The notes under the pieces: generated by a model
The model's database searches: none
Told to the model about the DNA's origin: nothing
The model's input: only the letters and a program-made list of their open reading frames with translations
Program-made: the position numbers and the translations under genes
Source of the DNA: an uncultured Nocardioides sp.
Lineage (GTDB): Bacteria; Actinomycetota; Actinomycetes; Propionibacteriales; Nocardioidaceae
Assembly (NCBI RefSeq): GCF_947488025.1
Contig: NZ_CANKYS010000006.1
Span: 124,001-188,000, forward strand
Length of the DNA stretch: 64,000 nt
Direction of reading: 5' to 3'
In this document: positions 46,979 through 55,804 of the stretch, one piece after another
Layout: each line of letters opens with the position of its first letter
Numbering within the stretch: the stretch's first letter is position 1

Positions 46979-47552
46979 GGCGCCGGAAGCCGTTGGCCCG
47001 CACGCACAGGTGTCCGTCCGGGTCGACGGGCTCGCCGCAGAACGGGCAGTCAGGACGCCCGGCGCCGATCACCGACAGCGAGCGCTCGACGAACGACCGG
47101 GCCGCGGCTGCGGTGATCCGGACCAGGAAGATCTCGTCGGGGTCGGGCTCGAGGAGGTCCTCGAGGTCCTCCTGGAGCTGCTCGGGCGAGACGACCGCGG
47201 CCTCGGTGAACGGGAACACCTCGATCACCACGCGCTCGTCGGCGCCGTCCCAGGACAGCGTCATCGTGCCGGCGCGGAACTCCTCCTCGATCGGCTGCTC
47301 GAGGGGCTGGGTGTCGGTGAGGTCGCGCGGCGCGATCGCCGGGATCATGACGTCGCCGCCCGCGGCGCGCATCAGCTCGTCGAGGAGCTCGTCGACACGC
47401 TCCGCGAGGGCCTGCACCTGCTGCTTCTCCAGCGAGACGCTCACCAGCCGCGCACCCTCTCGGGCCTGGAGGAAGAACGTGCGCTGGCCGGGCTCGCCAA
47501 CGGTGCCGGCGACGAAGCGCTCGGGCGGGTCGAAGCGGTGCACGACGGGCAT
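46968..47552 (-). CDS. DUF3090 family protein
   Basis: 194-aa conserved actinobacterial protein. Seen: MPVVHRFDPPERFVAGTVGEPGQRTFFLQAREGARLVSVSLEKQQVQALAERVDELLDEL and the C-terminal zinc-ribbon-like CPFCGEPVDPDGHLCVRANGF. The ATG at 47552 is supported by a leaderless -10 box 7 nt upstream; the open frame is longer. First gene of a unit with the PI-kinase-fold gene; the histidine phosphatase gene just upstream has its own promoter. Confidence 0.92.
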   Translation of the reverse strand: MPVVHRFDPPERFVAGTVGEPGQRTFFLQAREGARLVSVSLEKQQVQALAERVDELLDELMRAAGGDVMIPAIAPRDLTDTQPLEQPIEEEFRAGTMTLSWDGADERVVIEVFPFTEAAVVSPEQLQEDLEDLLEPDPDEIFLVRITAAAARSFVERSLSVIGAGRPDCPFCGEPVDPDGHLCVRANGFRRRDP

Positions 47553-47559
47553 GCCACTC

Positions 47560-47565
47560 ACCCTA
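47560..47565 (-). promoter_or_regulatory. leaderless promoter -10 box, DUF3090 gene
   Basis: TAGGGT on the minus strand, 7 nt before the ATG at 47552; it overlaps the 3' end of the histidine phosphatase gene. Confidence 0.6.
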
Positions 47566-48285
47566 GGACCTCGCTGGCTGAGGTCCGGCCCCTCCACCCA
47601 CCTCGGCGTCCGAGCGCCGGGTGCGGGACGCGCGGCGGGCCTTCTTCGGCGGGGTCAGCCAGGACAGGTCGCCGGCGTGCGTGTTGGTGCCGATGACGAA
47701 CGGCCGCGACTCGGTGTAGCGCACGACCGACACGGACGCCGGGTCCACGTGGATGCGCTGGAAGAGGTCGAGGTGGGTGCCGAGGGCGTCGGCGAGGATC
47801 GACTTGATGACGTCGCCGTGGCTGACCGCGACCCACACGGCGTCGTCACCGTGCTCGGCGGCCACCCGCGCGTCGTGGCGTCGTACGGCGGCCACCGCGC
47901 GGTCCTGCATGGCGCGCATGGACTCACCGCCGGGGAAGGTCGCCGCCGAGGGCTGCGCCTGGACGGTCCTCCAGAGCTTCTCCTTCGCGAGGTCCTTGAG
48001 CGGGCGCCCCTGCCACTCGCCGTAGTCGCACTCCGAGAGCTGCTTGTCGGTGCCGGCCCGCAGCGGCTCGCCCTGGCGGGTGGTGATCTCGCGGCAGGTC
48101 TCCCGGCAGCGCTCGAGCGGGCTGGTCACGGCCGCCGCGAGGCGTACGCCCGCCAGCCGCTCGCCGACGGCGACCGCCTGCTGCACCCCCGCGTCGTCGA
48201 GGTGGACGCCGGGCAGGCGCCCGGCGAGGACTCCGGTGGCGTTGGCCGTCGAGCGGCCGTGTCGCACGAGGATGACGGTGGGCAT
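47563..48285 (-). CDS. histidine phosphatase family protein
   Basis: Phosphoglycerate mutase-like phosphatase, 240 aa. Starts MPTVILVRHGRSTAN with the catalytic RHG; further marks are SPLERCRETCREI, the SECDYGEWQGRPLKDL region (general acid Glu) and VWVAVSHGDVIKSILAD with the second His. The C-terminal 30 residues are Pro/Arg-rich. Substrate unknown; the family includes nonspecific sugar-phosphate phosphatases. Leaderless promoter; diverges from corA. Confidence 0.92.
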   Translation of the reverse strand: MPTVILVRHGRSTANATGVLAGRLPGVHLDDAGVQQAVAVGERLAGVRLAAAVTSPLERCRETCREITTRQGEPLRAGTDKQLSECDYGEWQGRPLKDLAKEKLWRTVQAQPSAATFPGGESMRAMQDRAVAAVRRHDARVAAEHGDDAVWVAVSHGDVIKSILADALGTHLDLFQRIHVDPASVSVVRYTESRPFVIGTNTHAGDLSWLTPPKKARRASRTRRSDAEVGGGAGPQPARS

Positions 48286-48292
48286 TCTCCAG

Positions 48293-48298
48293 AGGCTA
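48293..48298 (-). promoter_or_regulatory. leaderless promoter -10 box, histidine phosphatase
   Basis: TAGCCT on the minus strand, 7 nt before the ATG at 48285. Confidence 0.55.
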
Positions 48299-48305
48299 GT
48301 GGGGC

Positions 48306-48311
48306 TAGCCT
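48306..48311 (+). promoter_or_regulatory. leaderless promoter -10 box, corA
   Basis: TAGCCT, 6 nt before the GTG at 48318. The two divergent -10 boxes are only 7 nt apart (48299-48305 between), so the two promoters cannot be occupied at once. Confidence 0.6.
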
Positions 48312-48317
48312 CAGCCT

Positions 48318-49322
48318 GTGATCGTCGACAACGCTCTCTACCACCGGGGCAGGCGGGTCCCGCTCGGTGACAGTGACGACCAGAGCCTCGGCTACGCCCG
48401 CGTCCCGTGCGACCCGGGCGACTTCCAGTGGATCGGCATCCACGACCCGAGCCCCGACGAGCTCGAGCTGATCGCACGCATCTTCGACCTGCACCCCTTG
48501 GCGGTCGAGGACGCCGGCGACTCCCACCAGCGGCCCAAGCTCGAGCACTACGGAGACACGCTCTTCCTCGTGCTCAAGACGCTCTGGTACGTCGACGAGG
48601 AGGACGCGGTCGAGACCGGCGAGATCAACATGTTCGTCGGCACCGACTTCATCGTCACCGTCCGCCACGGTGAGGGCATCGACCTCGCCGACTCCAGGCG
48701 TGACCTCGAGGAGCGAGCCCAGGTGCTCGAGCACGGCCCGATGGGTGTCATGTACGCCATCTGCGACCGCGTCGTCGACGAGTACGAGCGCGTCGGTGCC
48801 GCGCTCGAGGAGGACGTCGACGAGGTGGAGGAGTCGGTGTTCTCCCCCGCGCGCACCGACGACGCGAACCGCATCTACGTCCTCAAGCGCGAGATCGCGG
48901 AGGTGCGCCGCGCGGTCATGCCGCTGCGCGAGCCGATGCGCAAGTTCTCCATGCACTCCGACACCACGCCCACCATCCGCACGCCGATCCCGATCACGGC
49001 CGACACCGCGACGTACTTCCGCGACGTGGCCGACCACCTCCAACGTGTCTCGGAGGTCATCGACAGCCTCGACGTCCTGCTCTCCACGGCCTTCGACGGC
49101 CACCTGGCGCGGATCTCGGTCCAGCAGAACGAGGACATGCGCAAGATCTCCGCGGGTGCCGCGCTCGTCGTCGTACCGACCCTGATCGCCGGCATCTACG
49201 GCATGAACTTCGACCACATGCCCGAGCTGCACTGGACCTACGGCTACCCGTTCGCAATGGCGTTGATGATCGGCGTCGCGGGCGGGCTGTTCGCCCTGTT
49301 CAAGAAGTCCGGGTGGTTGTGA
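48318..49322 (+). CDS. corA: CorA-type magnesium/cobalt channel
   Basis: Pentameric divalent cation channel. The 334-aa protein has a large N-terminal alpha/beta cytosolic domain and a long willow helix region, then two C-terminal spans (about 275-293 and 308-328) separated by the signature YGMNFDHMPE with GMN around residues 295-297. No obvious ATPase domain, consistent with CorA. Its end overlaps the MFS gene by 4 nt or more. Confidence 0.95.
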   Translation: MIVDNALYHRGRRVPLGDSDDQSLGYARVPCDPGDFQWIGIHDPSPDELELIARIFDLHPLAVEDAGDSHQRPKLEHYGDTLFLVLKTLWYVDEEDAVETGEINMFVGTDFIVTVRHGEGIDLADSRRDLEERAQVLEHGPMGVMYAICDRVVDEYERVGAALEEDVDEVEESVFSPARTDDANRIYVLKREIAEVRRAVMPLREPMRKFSMHSDTTPTIRTPIPITADTATYFRDVADHLQRVSEVIDSLDVLLSTAFDGHLARISVQQNEDMRKISAGAALVVVPTLIAGIYGMNFDHMPELHWTYGYPFAMALMIGVAGGLFALFKKSGWL

Positions 49323-50560
49323 CCCGACCTCTCGCCGCGCCGACCGCGTGGCGCGTGGTGTGGTGGTTCGGCTTCGTCAGCCTGGCCGCCGACATGGTCT
49401 ACGAGGGCGCCCGCTCCGTCTACGGCCCGGTGCTCGCGGCGCTGGGTGCGTCCGCGGTGGTCGTCGGCCTCGTGACCGGCGCCGGCGAGGCCGTGGCCCT
49501 GGTGCTGCGCCTCGCCTTCGGCCCGCTCGCCGACCGCACCGGGCGCTACTGGTCACTGACGATCCTGGGCTACGGCCTCACCGCGGTCTGCGTGCCCCTG
49601 CTCGCCCTCGCACCGCGCCTGGGCGCCGCCGGGCTCGCCTTCGCGAGCACGATGATCCTGCTCGAACGCCTGGGCAAGGCGATCCGGTCACCGTCCAAGT
49701 CGGCCCTGCTCGCCCACGTCGCCTCGGCCGTGGGCCGCGGTCGCGGTTTCGGGGTGCACAAGGCGCTCGACCAGGTCGGCGCCTTCGCCGGGCCGCTGGT
49801 CGTGGCCGGCGTCGTCGCGGTCGCGTCCCTCTGGTGGGGACTCGCCGTGCTCGCCGTCCCGGGGGCGGTGGCCATGCTCCTCCTGCTCACGCTGCGCCGG
49901 CGCGTGCCCGACCCCAGCGTGTACGACGACACGCTGCCGCCGGCGGCCCCGGAGCACCCGGCCCCGCGCCGCGGCTGGTGGGCCGAGGTGGTCGGAGCGG
50001 GGCTGCCTCGCGAGTTCTTCCGCTACGCGGTGGCCGCGTCGCTGACGACGGGAGCCCTCGTCACCTTCGGCATCATCGGTTACCACCTCACCGTCGACGG
50101 TCTCCTCCCGGTCGCTGCCGTCCCGGTGGTCTACGCCGCCGCGATGGCGGTGGAGGCGGTGGCGGCGCTGGCCGTCGGGTCGGTCTTCGACCACGCCGGT
50201 CCGCGGGTGCTGCTCCTCGTCCCGGTCCTGGTCGCGCTCGTGCCTGCGCTGGCCCTCGGCCCGACCCTGGTCGCCGTCCTCGCCGGCGTCATCGCGTGGG
50301 GCGTCGCCCAGGGCGTCCAGGACTCGACGGTCAAGGCGGTGGTGGCCGACCTCGTCGAGGCGCCGCGCCGCGCGACGGCGTACGGCGTCTTCGCAGGGAT
50401 CCAGGGACTGTTCGCGATCGTCGGTGGCGTCACCGCCGGCTGGCTCTACGACTGCTCGCTGCCCGCGCTCGTCGCCGTGGTCGCGCTCACCCAGCTCGTG
50501 GCGCTGGTCCTGCTGGCACACACGTTCCGGCGCTCGCGCGCTGCCGGCGCACCACGATGA
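49319..50560 (+). CDS. MFS transporter
   Basis: 413-aa major facilitator family protein with 11-12 spans, among them RVVWWFGFVSLAADMVYEGARSVYGPVL, the MFS motif A-like region RLAFGPLADRTGRYWSL and a central cytosolic loop (195-225). The GTG at 49319 overlaps the corA stop by 4 nt (GTGA); GTG 49313 is an alternative. Substrate unknown. Its 3' end overlaps the small membrane protein on the other strand by 74 nt. Confidence 0.9.
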   Translation: MTRPLAAPTAWRVVWWFGFVSLAADMVYEGARSVYGPVLAALGASAVVVGLVTGAGEAVALVLRLAFGPLADRTGRYWSLTILGYGLTAVCVPLLALAPRLGAAGLAFASTMILLERLGKAIRSPSKSALLAHVASAVGRGRGFGVHKALDQVGAFAGPLVVAGVVAVASLWWGLAVLAVPGAVAMLLLLTLRRRVPDPSVYDDTLPPAAPEHPAPRRGWWAEVVGAGLPREFFRYAVAASLTTGALVTFGIIGYHLTVDGLLPVAAVPVVYAAAMAVEAVAALAVGSVFDHAGPRVLLLVPVLVALVPALALGPTLVAVLAGVIAWGVAQGVQDSTVKAVVADLVEAPRRATAYGVFAGIQGLFAIVGGVTAGWLYDCSLPALVAVVALTQLVALVLLAHTFRRSRAAGAPR

Positions 50561-51161
50561 CGGCGACCGCCACCAGCCACAGGGGCATCAGCAGGTAGTT
50601 GACCAGCCCGCCGGGCGGGACGCCGGCGTTGCCGAGCGCGCCCAGCGCACCCATCACGATGCTCGTCACGGCGAACCACCGCGGGAGCACTGCGTTGGCG
50701 AGGCCACCGAGCCCGGTGGCGAGCATCGCCGCCGACAGGCCGATCCCCATGCCGGCGAAGCCGAAGAACGAGACCTGGCTCAGCACCCCGAGGGCCAGGT
50801 CGTCCCCGGCGTCGGCGGCACCGTTGACCAGGCCCCAGCTCCACACCACCATCTGCGAGAGCCCGGCAGCCGCCAGGAGCAGCCCGCCGTGGGCGACGGC
50901 GCTGTAGGTCGCCTCCCGCGCCTCGCCGGAGCGGAGGTGGGCCCGGAGGGCCGAGGCGAAGAACACCAGCGCGACGCCCATCACCACCAGGCAACCGATG
51001 GCCGCGTGGTTGCGCACGAGATCGGCCTGGATGACGTCGGTCGAGGCCCGCCCGGGCCTGGCCTCGGTGTCCGTGCGGAACAACGCCGACTGCCCGACCC
51101 ACGCCAGCGCGGCGAGCACCCCGGTCCACGGAAGCGTCCTCTCGAACCTGCTGAGCGGCAT
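50487..51161 (-). CDS. membrane protein of unknown function
   Basis: 224-aa protein with about six spans: TLPWTGVLAALAWVGQSALF, AIGCLVVMGVALVFFASALRAHL, VAHGGLLLAAAGLSQMVVWSWGLV, LGVLSQVSFFGFAGMGIGLSAAML, WFAVTSIVMGALGALG and VNYLLMPLWLVAVAVIVVRR. It resembles DUF4386-like membrane proteins of actinobacteria in general layout, but I cannot assign a family. ATG 51161 has GGGGGAG 4 nt upstream; upstream open frame is Arg-rich and rejected. The last 74 nt overlap the MFS gene on the opposite strand. Confidence 0.78.
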   Translation of the reverse strand: MPLSRFERTLPWTGVLAALAWVGQSALFRTDTEARPGRASTDVIQADLVRNHAAIGCLVVMGVALVFFASALRAHLRSGEAREATYSAVAHGGLLLAAAGLSQMVVWSWGLVNGAADAGDDLALGVLSQVSFFGFAGMGIGLSAAMLATGLGGLANAVLPRWFAVTSIVMGALGALGNAGVPPGGLVNYLLMPLWLVAVAVIVVRRQRASAGTCVPAGPAPRAG

Positions 51162-51255
51162 GGCACTCCCCCTCACCCTCCGGCGACGGTCGCCGGTCGG
51201 GTCGACCCTGTGCCGCCGACCAGCCCGGGCGCACGGGCTCGGCGTCCCGGACCGG

Positions 51256-51272
51256 CCGGGAAGTGTTCCCGG
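51256..51272. promoter_or_regulatory. palindrome upstream of the two-component system
   Basis: CCGGGAA-GTG-TTCCCGG: perfect 7-bp arms, 41 nt before the histidine kinase ATG and between two divergent genes. Candidate response-regulator or repressor site. Confidence 0.45.
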
Positions 51273-51312
51273 GACCCATGACACGCCGCAATGCCTTCGG
51301 CACACTCGTGGG

Positions 51313-53274
51313 ATGGACAACGCGGCGGTGGCGGTCGCGGCGGTCACGCCGCTGGTCCTCGGCGTGCTCGTCGTCGTACGTTCCGAGCGCCGGGCACTGG
51401 GGTGGCTGTTGGTCGCCCACGGCGTGTCCGTCGCGCTGCTCCTGGGCCGGTCGAGCAGCTGGGAGCAGGGTGACGCGACACCGGGCGACCTCGGTCGTGC
51501 CGGCCTGGTCGCCGACCAGCTGCTCGCCGGCGCGTGGGTGTTCCTGTTCCTGTGGCTGGTGCTGGTGGTCCACCTCCTGCCGGACGGCAGGCCCGGGTCC
51601 CGGCGGTGGCGTGCGGTCCTCGTCGCCGGCGTCGCGGGCGCTGCCCTGCTGGTCGTCGGCGCCGCGGGAGACCGGACCGGCTTCGCCGAGCGTCACGGTG
51701 GCGCGTCCGCTCCCCTGCCGTGGCTGCCGGAGTGGTTGTCGGGGGCCCTCGGCGCCACCGGGCTGGCCCTGACCGCCGCGCTGGTCTTCCTCTCCCCCGT
51801 CGTGGTGCGCTCGCGGTGGGCCACCGCGGACGAGCAGGGCCGCGACCAGCTGCTGTGGGTCGCGTGGGGTGCCCTGTCGGTGCCGCTCGGCCTCGCCGTG
51901 CTCTGGGCCAACCACGTCTGGCTCGGCGACGACGACGCCGTCACCGCCGCCGTGCTGGCCGGGATCAGCGTGGCGGTCCCGGCATCCATCGCGATCGCAG
52001 TGGTGCGGCACGGCCTGCTCGACATCCGGGTCGTCCTCGGGCGCACCCTGACCTACGGGATCCTGCTCCTCGCCGTCTCGCTGCTCTACGCGGCGCTGCT
52101 CCTGGCCACCCGTCGTCTCGTCGGCGACGCGACCGTCGGCGGCTGGCTCGCGGTGACCGTCGTCGCGGTCGCGGTGCACCCGGCCTACGTCTGGCTCCGC
52201 GAGCACCTCGAGCGCCGGGTGCACGGCTACCGCTCCCAGCCCCACCGGGCGCTGCGGCTGCTGGCCGACCGGGTCGAGCGCGCCGAGGTCACCCGCACGG
52301 TCGACGGGGACGGACCCGCGGGCGGGCCGTCGGGCGACCTGACCGGGGTCATCACCGAGGTCGTGGTCGAGGTGCTGCGCGCGGAGGCCGCCTGGATCGC
52401 GGACGTGGACGACGCGGACGAGGAGGTCGTAGCCCGGCCCGGAACCGTCCGGACGCCGATGGTGCACCGGGGCGAGCGGCTGGGCGACCTCGTCATCGCC
52501 GTGGCGCCCGGAGCGCGGCTGACACCACGCGACGAGCGGTTGCTGCACGACCTGGCGAGGTACGCCGCGGTGCTGGTGCACGCCGAGCGCCAGTCACGTC
52601 GCCTGAGCGCGTCGCGTGCCCGCATCGTGGCCGGGCGCGAGGAGGAGCGCCGACGCCTGCGCAACGACCTGCACGACGAGGTCGGCCCCACCCTCGCGGC
52701 CGTGGTGCTCCAGCTCGACGCCGCGCAGTCCCGGAACGACGACCGCGCCCGCGCGGCGCACCTGCAGGAGGCACGTGCCGGCGTCCGCGACGCCATCGCC
52801 GAGCTGAGGCGAGCGGTGGACGACCTCCGACCACCCGCGCTCGACGAGGTCGGTCTCGTCGGTGCCATCCGGCACCGGGCCGCCGCCCTGGCACTCGGTC
52901 TGGAGATCGAGGTGACCGGTCCCGACCCGCTGCCCGTGCTGCCGGCGGCGATCGAGGTGGCGGCGTTCCGCATCGCGTCCGAGGCGATGCTCAACGTCGT
53001 ACGTCACGCGCGTGCGACGCGGTGTCACGTCGACCTGCAGGTGGCCGACGCGTGCGTCCTCACCGTCTCCGACGACGGCCGCGGGCACGTGCGCGACGCG
53101 AGCCGGGACGCGAGCCGGGACGGTGGTCTCGGCTGGACGTCGATGCGCGAGCGGGCGGCGGAGGTCGGCGGCACCTGCCAGGTCTCGGCGCGGCCGGGTG
53201 GTGGTGTGGTCGTGCGCGCGGAGCTGCCCGTCCGCGACCACGTCGCAGTCCCGCTCACGCGGAGCTCGGCATGA
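51313..53274 (+). CDS. sensor histidine kinase (HisKA_3/LuxR-type partner)
   Basis: 653-aa kinase. N-terminal region has about eight spans (to about residue 300), then a GAF-like region (about 355-430). The HisKA_3 dimerisation domain follows, with the phospho-accepting EEERRRLRNDLHDEVGPTLAA, and the ATPase domain (NVVRHARATRCHVDLQV, DDGRGHVRDAS, GGLGWTSMRERAAEVGG). A direct duplication DASRDASRD lies in the ATP lid. It overlaps the response regulator by 4 nt (ATGA). This is NarL/DesK-type two-component logic; the signal is unknown. Confidence 0.93.
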   Translation: MDNAAVAVAAVTPLVLGVLVVVRSERRALGWLLVAHGVSVALLLGRSSSWEQGDATPGDLGRAGLVADQLLAGAWVFLFLWLVLVVHLLPDGRPGSRRWRAVLVAGVAGAALLVVGAAGDRTGFAERHGGASAPLPWLPEWLSGALGATGLALTAALVFLSPVVVRSRWATADEQGRDQLLWVAWGALSVPLGLAVLWANHVWLGDDDAVTAAVLAGISVAVPASIAIAVVRHGLLDIRVVLGRTLTYGILLLAVSLLYAALLLATRRLVGDATVGGWLAVTVVAVAVHPAYVWLREHLERRVHGYRSQPHRALRLLADRVERAEVTRTVDGDGPAGGPSGDLTGVITEVVVEVLRAEAAWIADVDDADEEVVARPGTVRTPMVHRGERLGDLVIAVAPGARLTPRDERLLHDLARYAAVLVHAERQSRRLSASRARIVAGREEERRRLRNDLHDEVGPTLAAVVLQLDAAQSRNDDRARAAHLQEARAGVRDAIAELRRAVDDLRPPALDEVGLVGAIRHRAAALALGLEIEVTGPDPLPVLPAAIEVAAFRIASEAMLNVVRHARATRCHVDLQVADACVLTVSDDGRGHVRDASRDASRDGGLGWTSMRERAAEVGGTCQVSARPGGGVVVRAELPVRDHVAVPLTRSSA

Positions 53275-53930
53275 CGCGGGTGCTGGTGGCCGACGACCAC
53301 CCCGCCTACCGCCGTGGCCTGGAGGCGATGCTGCGCGACGTTGAGAGCATCGAGGTCGTCGGCGTGGCCGCCACGGGCCAGGAGGCGGTCGACCTGGCCG
53401 GTCGTATGGCGCCTGACGTGGTGCTCATGGACCTCCGGATGCCCGGCGTGGACGGCATCGAGGCCACCCGGAGGTTGATCGGCCACGACCCGACGGTCTC
53501 GGTCGTGGTGCTGACGATGCTCGACGACGACGGGTCGGTCTTCGCGGCCATGCGGGCCGGGGCGCGGGGCTACCTGCTGAAGGGCGCCGACCAGGACGAG
53601 ATCGTGCGGGCGATCCGGGCCGCGGCTGCCGGTGAGGTGCTCCTGGGCCCCGAGGTGGCTCGCCGCGTCGTCACCCACTTCGCTACCGGTGCGTCCCCCG
53701 AGGACGTGGCACGGGCGCGATCCTTCCCGACGCTCACCGAGCGCGAGCGTCAGGTACTGCACCTCGTCGCCGCGGGAAAGGGCAACGCCGCTATCGCCCA
53801 CGAGCTGACGATCAGCCTCAAGACCGTGCGCAACCACGTCTCCAACGTCTTCACCAAGCTGCAGGTCTCGGACCGCTCGGCGGCCATCGTCCGGGCGCGG
53901 GAGTCGGGCCTCGGCGGGGTGTCTCCCTGA
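53271..53930 (+). CDS. NarL/LuxR-type response regulator
   Basis: 219-aa regulator. Receiver domain starts MTRVLVADDHPAYRRGLEAML with acidic pocket Asp8/Asp9 and phospho-acceptor Asp54 (VLMDLRMPG), and Lys in YLLKGAD. The LuxR-type HTH is LTERERQVLHLVAAGKGNAAIAHELTISLKTVRNHVSNVFTKLQ. The start ATG overlaps the kinase stop. Likely autoregulated through the palindrome at 51256. Its end is 7 nt from the uppP stop on the other strand. Confidence 0.95.
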   Translation: MTRVLVADDHPAYRRGLEAMLRDVESIEVVGVAATGQEAVDLAGRMAPDVVLMDLRMPGVDGIEATRRLIGHDPTVSVVVLTMLDDDGSVFAAMRAGARGYLLKGADQDEIVRAIRAAAAGEVLLGPEVARRVVTHFATGASPEDVARARSFPTLTERERQVLHLVAAGKGNAAIAHELTISLKTVRNHVSNVFTKLQVSDRSAAIVRARESGLGGVSP

Positions 53931-53936
53931 GCCGGG

Positions 53937-54761
53937 TCAGGCGGTCAGCACCCCGGCGCTGAGCAGGGCGAGGACACCGGCGCCCAGCAGGATCCGGTAG
54001 ATGACGAAGGGCGTGTAGGAGTTCGTGCTCACGTAGCGCAGCAGCCACGCGATGGCGGCGTAGCCGACGACGAAGGAGACGATCGTCGCGGTGATGGTGG
54101 GTCCCCAGCCGAAGTCGTTGTGCCCGTGGGGGATCTCCTTGAGCTCGAAGAGCCCGGCACCGACGACCGCGGGGATCGCGAGCAGGAAGGCGAACCGGGT
54201 CGCGGCCTCCCGCTCGAAGCCGAGGAAGCGGCCCATCGAGATCGTCGCCCCGGAGCGCGACACGCCGGGGATCAGGGCGAGGGCCTGCGCGATGCCCATC
54301 AGCACCGCGTCCTTGAGCGTGAGCTTGCCCAGCGGCCTGTCGGTGCGACCGACACGGTCGGCGATGCCGAGGACGATGCCCATCACGATGAGGGTGCAGC
54401 CGACGATCCAGAGGTTGCGGAAGTCCCGCTCGATGACGTCCTTGAGCAGCACGCCGAGCACCACGATCGGCAGCGAGCCGATGATGATGAACCAGCCCAT
54501 CCGCGCGTCGATCGTGCCGCGGTACTCCGCCTTGAACAGCGAGCGCACCCACGCGCTGCCGATGCGCCAGATGTCCTTGCGGAAGTAGATCAGGACGGCG
54601 AGCTCGGTGCCGATCTGGATGACGGCCGTGAACGCCGCTCCCGGATCGCCCCAGCCGAACAGCTCGGGGAAGATGCGCAGGTGGGCGCTGCTCGAGATCG
54701 GCAGGAACTCGGTCAGCCCCTGGATGACGCCGAGGACCACTGCCTTGAGGAGATCGATCAC
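53937..54761 (-). CDS. uppP: undecaprenyl-diphosphatase UppP/BacA
   Basis: Membrane phosphatase recycling undecaprenyl pyrophosphate for wall synthesis. The 274-aa protein carries the two motifs GVIQGLTEFLPISSSAHL and ALALIPGVSRSGATI(SMGRFLG) and seven to eight spans. I use GTG 54761, which is supported by a TAGGCT -10 box 8 nt upstream (leaderless). The open frame continues in a shadow of the AKR gene. Confidence 0.95.
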   Translation of the reverse strand: MIDLLKAVVLGVIQGLTEFLPISSSAHLRIFPELFGWGDPGAAFTAVIQIGTELAVLIYFRKDIWRIGSAWVRSLFKAEYRGTIDARMGWFIIIGSLPIVVLGVLLKDVIERDFRNLWIVGCTLIVMGIVLGIADRVGRTDRPLGKLTLKDAVLMGIAQALALIPGVSRSGATISMGRFLGFEREAATRFAFLLAIPAVVGAGLFELKEIPHGHNDFGWGPTITATIVSFVVGYAAIAWLLRYVSTNSYTPFVIYRILLGAGVLALLSAGVLTA

Positions 54762-54769
54762 AGGGCGTG

Positions 54770-54775
54770 AGCCTA
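54770..54775 (-). promoter_or_regulatory. leaderless promoter -10 box, uppP
   Basis: TAGGCT on the minus strand, 8 nt before the GTG at 54761. Confidence 0.5.
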
Positions 54776-54812
54776 CGGGCGAGTCCCGTGCCGTCCGCGC
54801 ACCACCCGTGGC

Positions 54813-54818
54813 TACCCT
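54813..54818 (+). promoter_or_regulatory. leaderless promoter -10 box, aldo/keto reductase
   Basis: TACCCT, 7 nt before the ATG at 54826. Confidence 0.55.
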
Positions 54819-54825
54819 CACCACC

Positions 54826-55773
54826 ATGCAGCAGCGTTCCCTCGGCGCGACCGGGCTCAAGGCCTCCCGGCTCGGCCTCGGCACCATGACGTGGGGCCGA
54901 GACACCGACGAGCACGAGGCGCGCGACCAGCTGGTCGCGTTCGCCGAGGCCGGGGGCACCCTGGTCGACACCGCCGCGGGATACGGCGACGGCGCCAGCG
55001 AGGAGCTGATCGGCACGCTCATCGGCGACGTCGTCGCCCGCGACGAGGTCGTCCTCGCCACCAAGGCGGGCATCTCCCGTCGTACGGGCGAGCGCGTCAC
55101 CGACACGTCCCGCGGCCACCTGCTCACCACCCTCGACGCGTCGCTGAAGCGTCTCGGGGTCGACCACGTCGACCTGTGGCAGGTGCACGTGTGGACCGAC
55201 GAGGCGCCGGTCGAGGAGACGCTCAGCGCGCTCGACCTCGCGGTCACCTCCGGCCGCGCCTCCTACGTCGGCATCTCCAACTACACCGGGTGGCAGACCG
55301 CGCAGGCCGCGACCTGGCAGCGGGCCGTGCCGGGTCGGGTGCCGCTCGCGTCGACCCAGGTGGAGTACTCGCTCCTCAACCGCCAGGTCGAGCACGAGGT
55401 GATCCCCGCCGCGCGGGCGCTGGGACTCGGCGTCCTGCCCTGGTCGCCGCTGGGCAGGGGCGTGCTCACCGGGAAGTACCGCACCGGTACGCCGTCGGAC
55501 TCGCGCGCCGCCACCGAGCACTTCGCCCGGTTCGTGGGCGCCTACCTCGACGAGCGCGGCCGCGGGATCGTGGAGGCGGTCGCCCGTGCCGCCGACGGGC
55601 TCGGCTGGTCGCCGTTGGAGGTGTCGCTCGTGTGGGTGCGGGACCGGCCCGGGGTGACCGCCCCGATCGTCGGCGCCCGTACGGCCGCGCAGCTCAAGGG
55701 CGCGCTCGGCATCGAGGATCTGACGCTGCCGCCCGAGATCATCGACGCCCTTGACGACGTGTCGGCCGACTGA
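54826..55773 (+). CDS. aldo/keto reductase
   Basis: NADPH-dependent oxidoreductase, 315 aa, TIM-barrel. Seen: MQQRSLGATGLKASRLGLGTMTWG, catalytic Asp/Tyr region GGTLVDTAAGYGDGASEEL (D and Y), Lys in VVLATKAG, HVDLWQVHVWTDEAPVEETL, the YVGISNY strand and C-terminal cofactor site VRDRPGVTAPIVGARTAAQLKGAL. The substrate-binding His is replaced in QVHVW by the same His. Substrate unknown; similar proteins reduce aldehydes. Divergent from uppP over 64 bp. Confidence 0.93.
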   Translation: MQQRSLGATGLKASRLGLGTMTWGRDTDEHEARDQLVAFAEAGGTLVDTAAGYGDGASEELIGTLIGDVVARDEVVLATKAGISRRTGERVTDTSRGHLLTTLDASLKRLGVDHVDLWQVHVWTDEAPVEETLSALDLAVTSGRASYVGISNYTGWQTAQAATWQRAVPGRVPLASTQVEYSLLNRQVEHEVIPAARALGLGVLPWSPLGRGVLTGKYRTGTPSDSRAATEHFARFVGAYLDERGRGIVEAVARAADGLGWSPLEVSLVWVRDRPGVTAPIVGARTAAQLKGALGIEDLTLPPEIIDALDDVSAD

Positions 55774-55804
55774 ACGCACCCCCTTCGAGGAGACGGGAGA
55801 GAAC

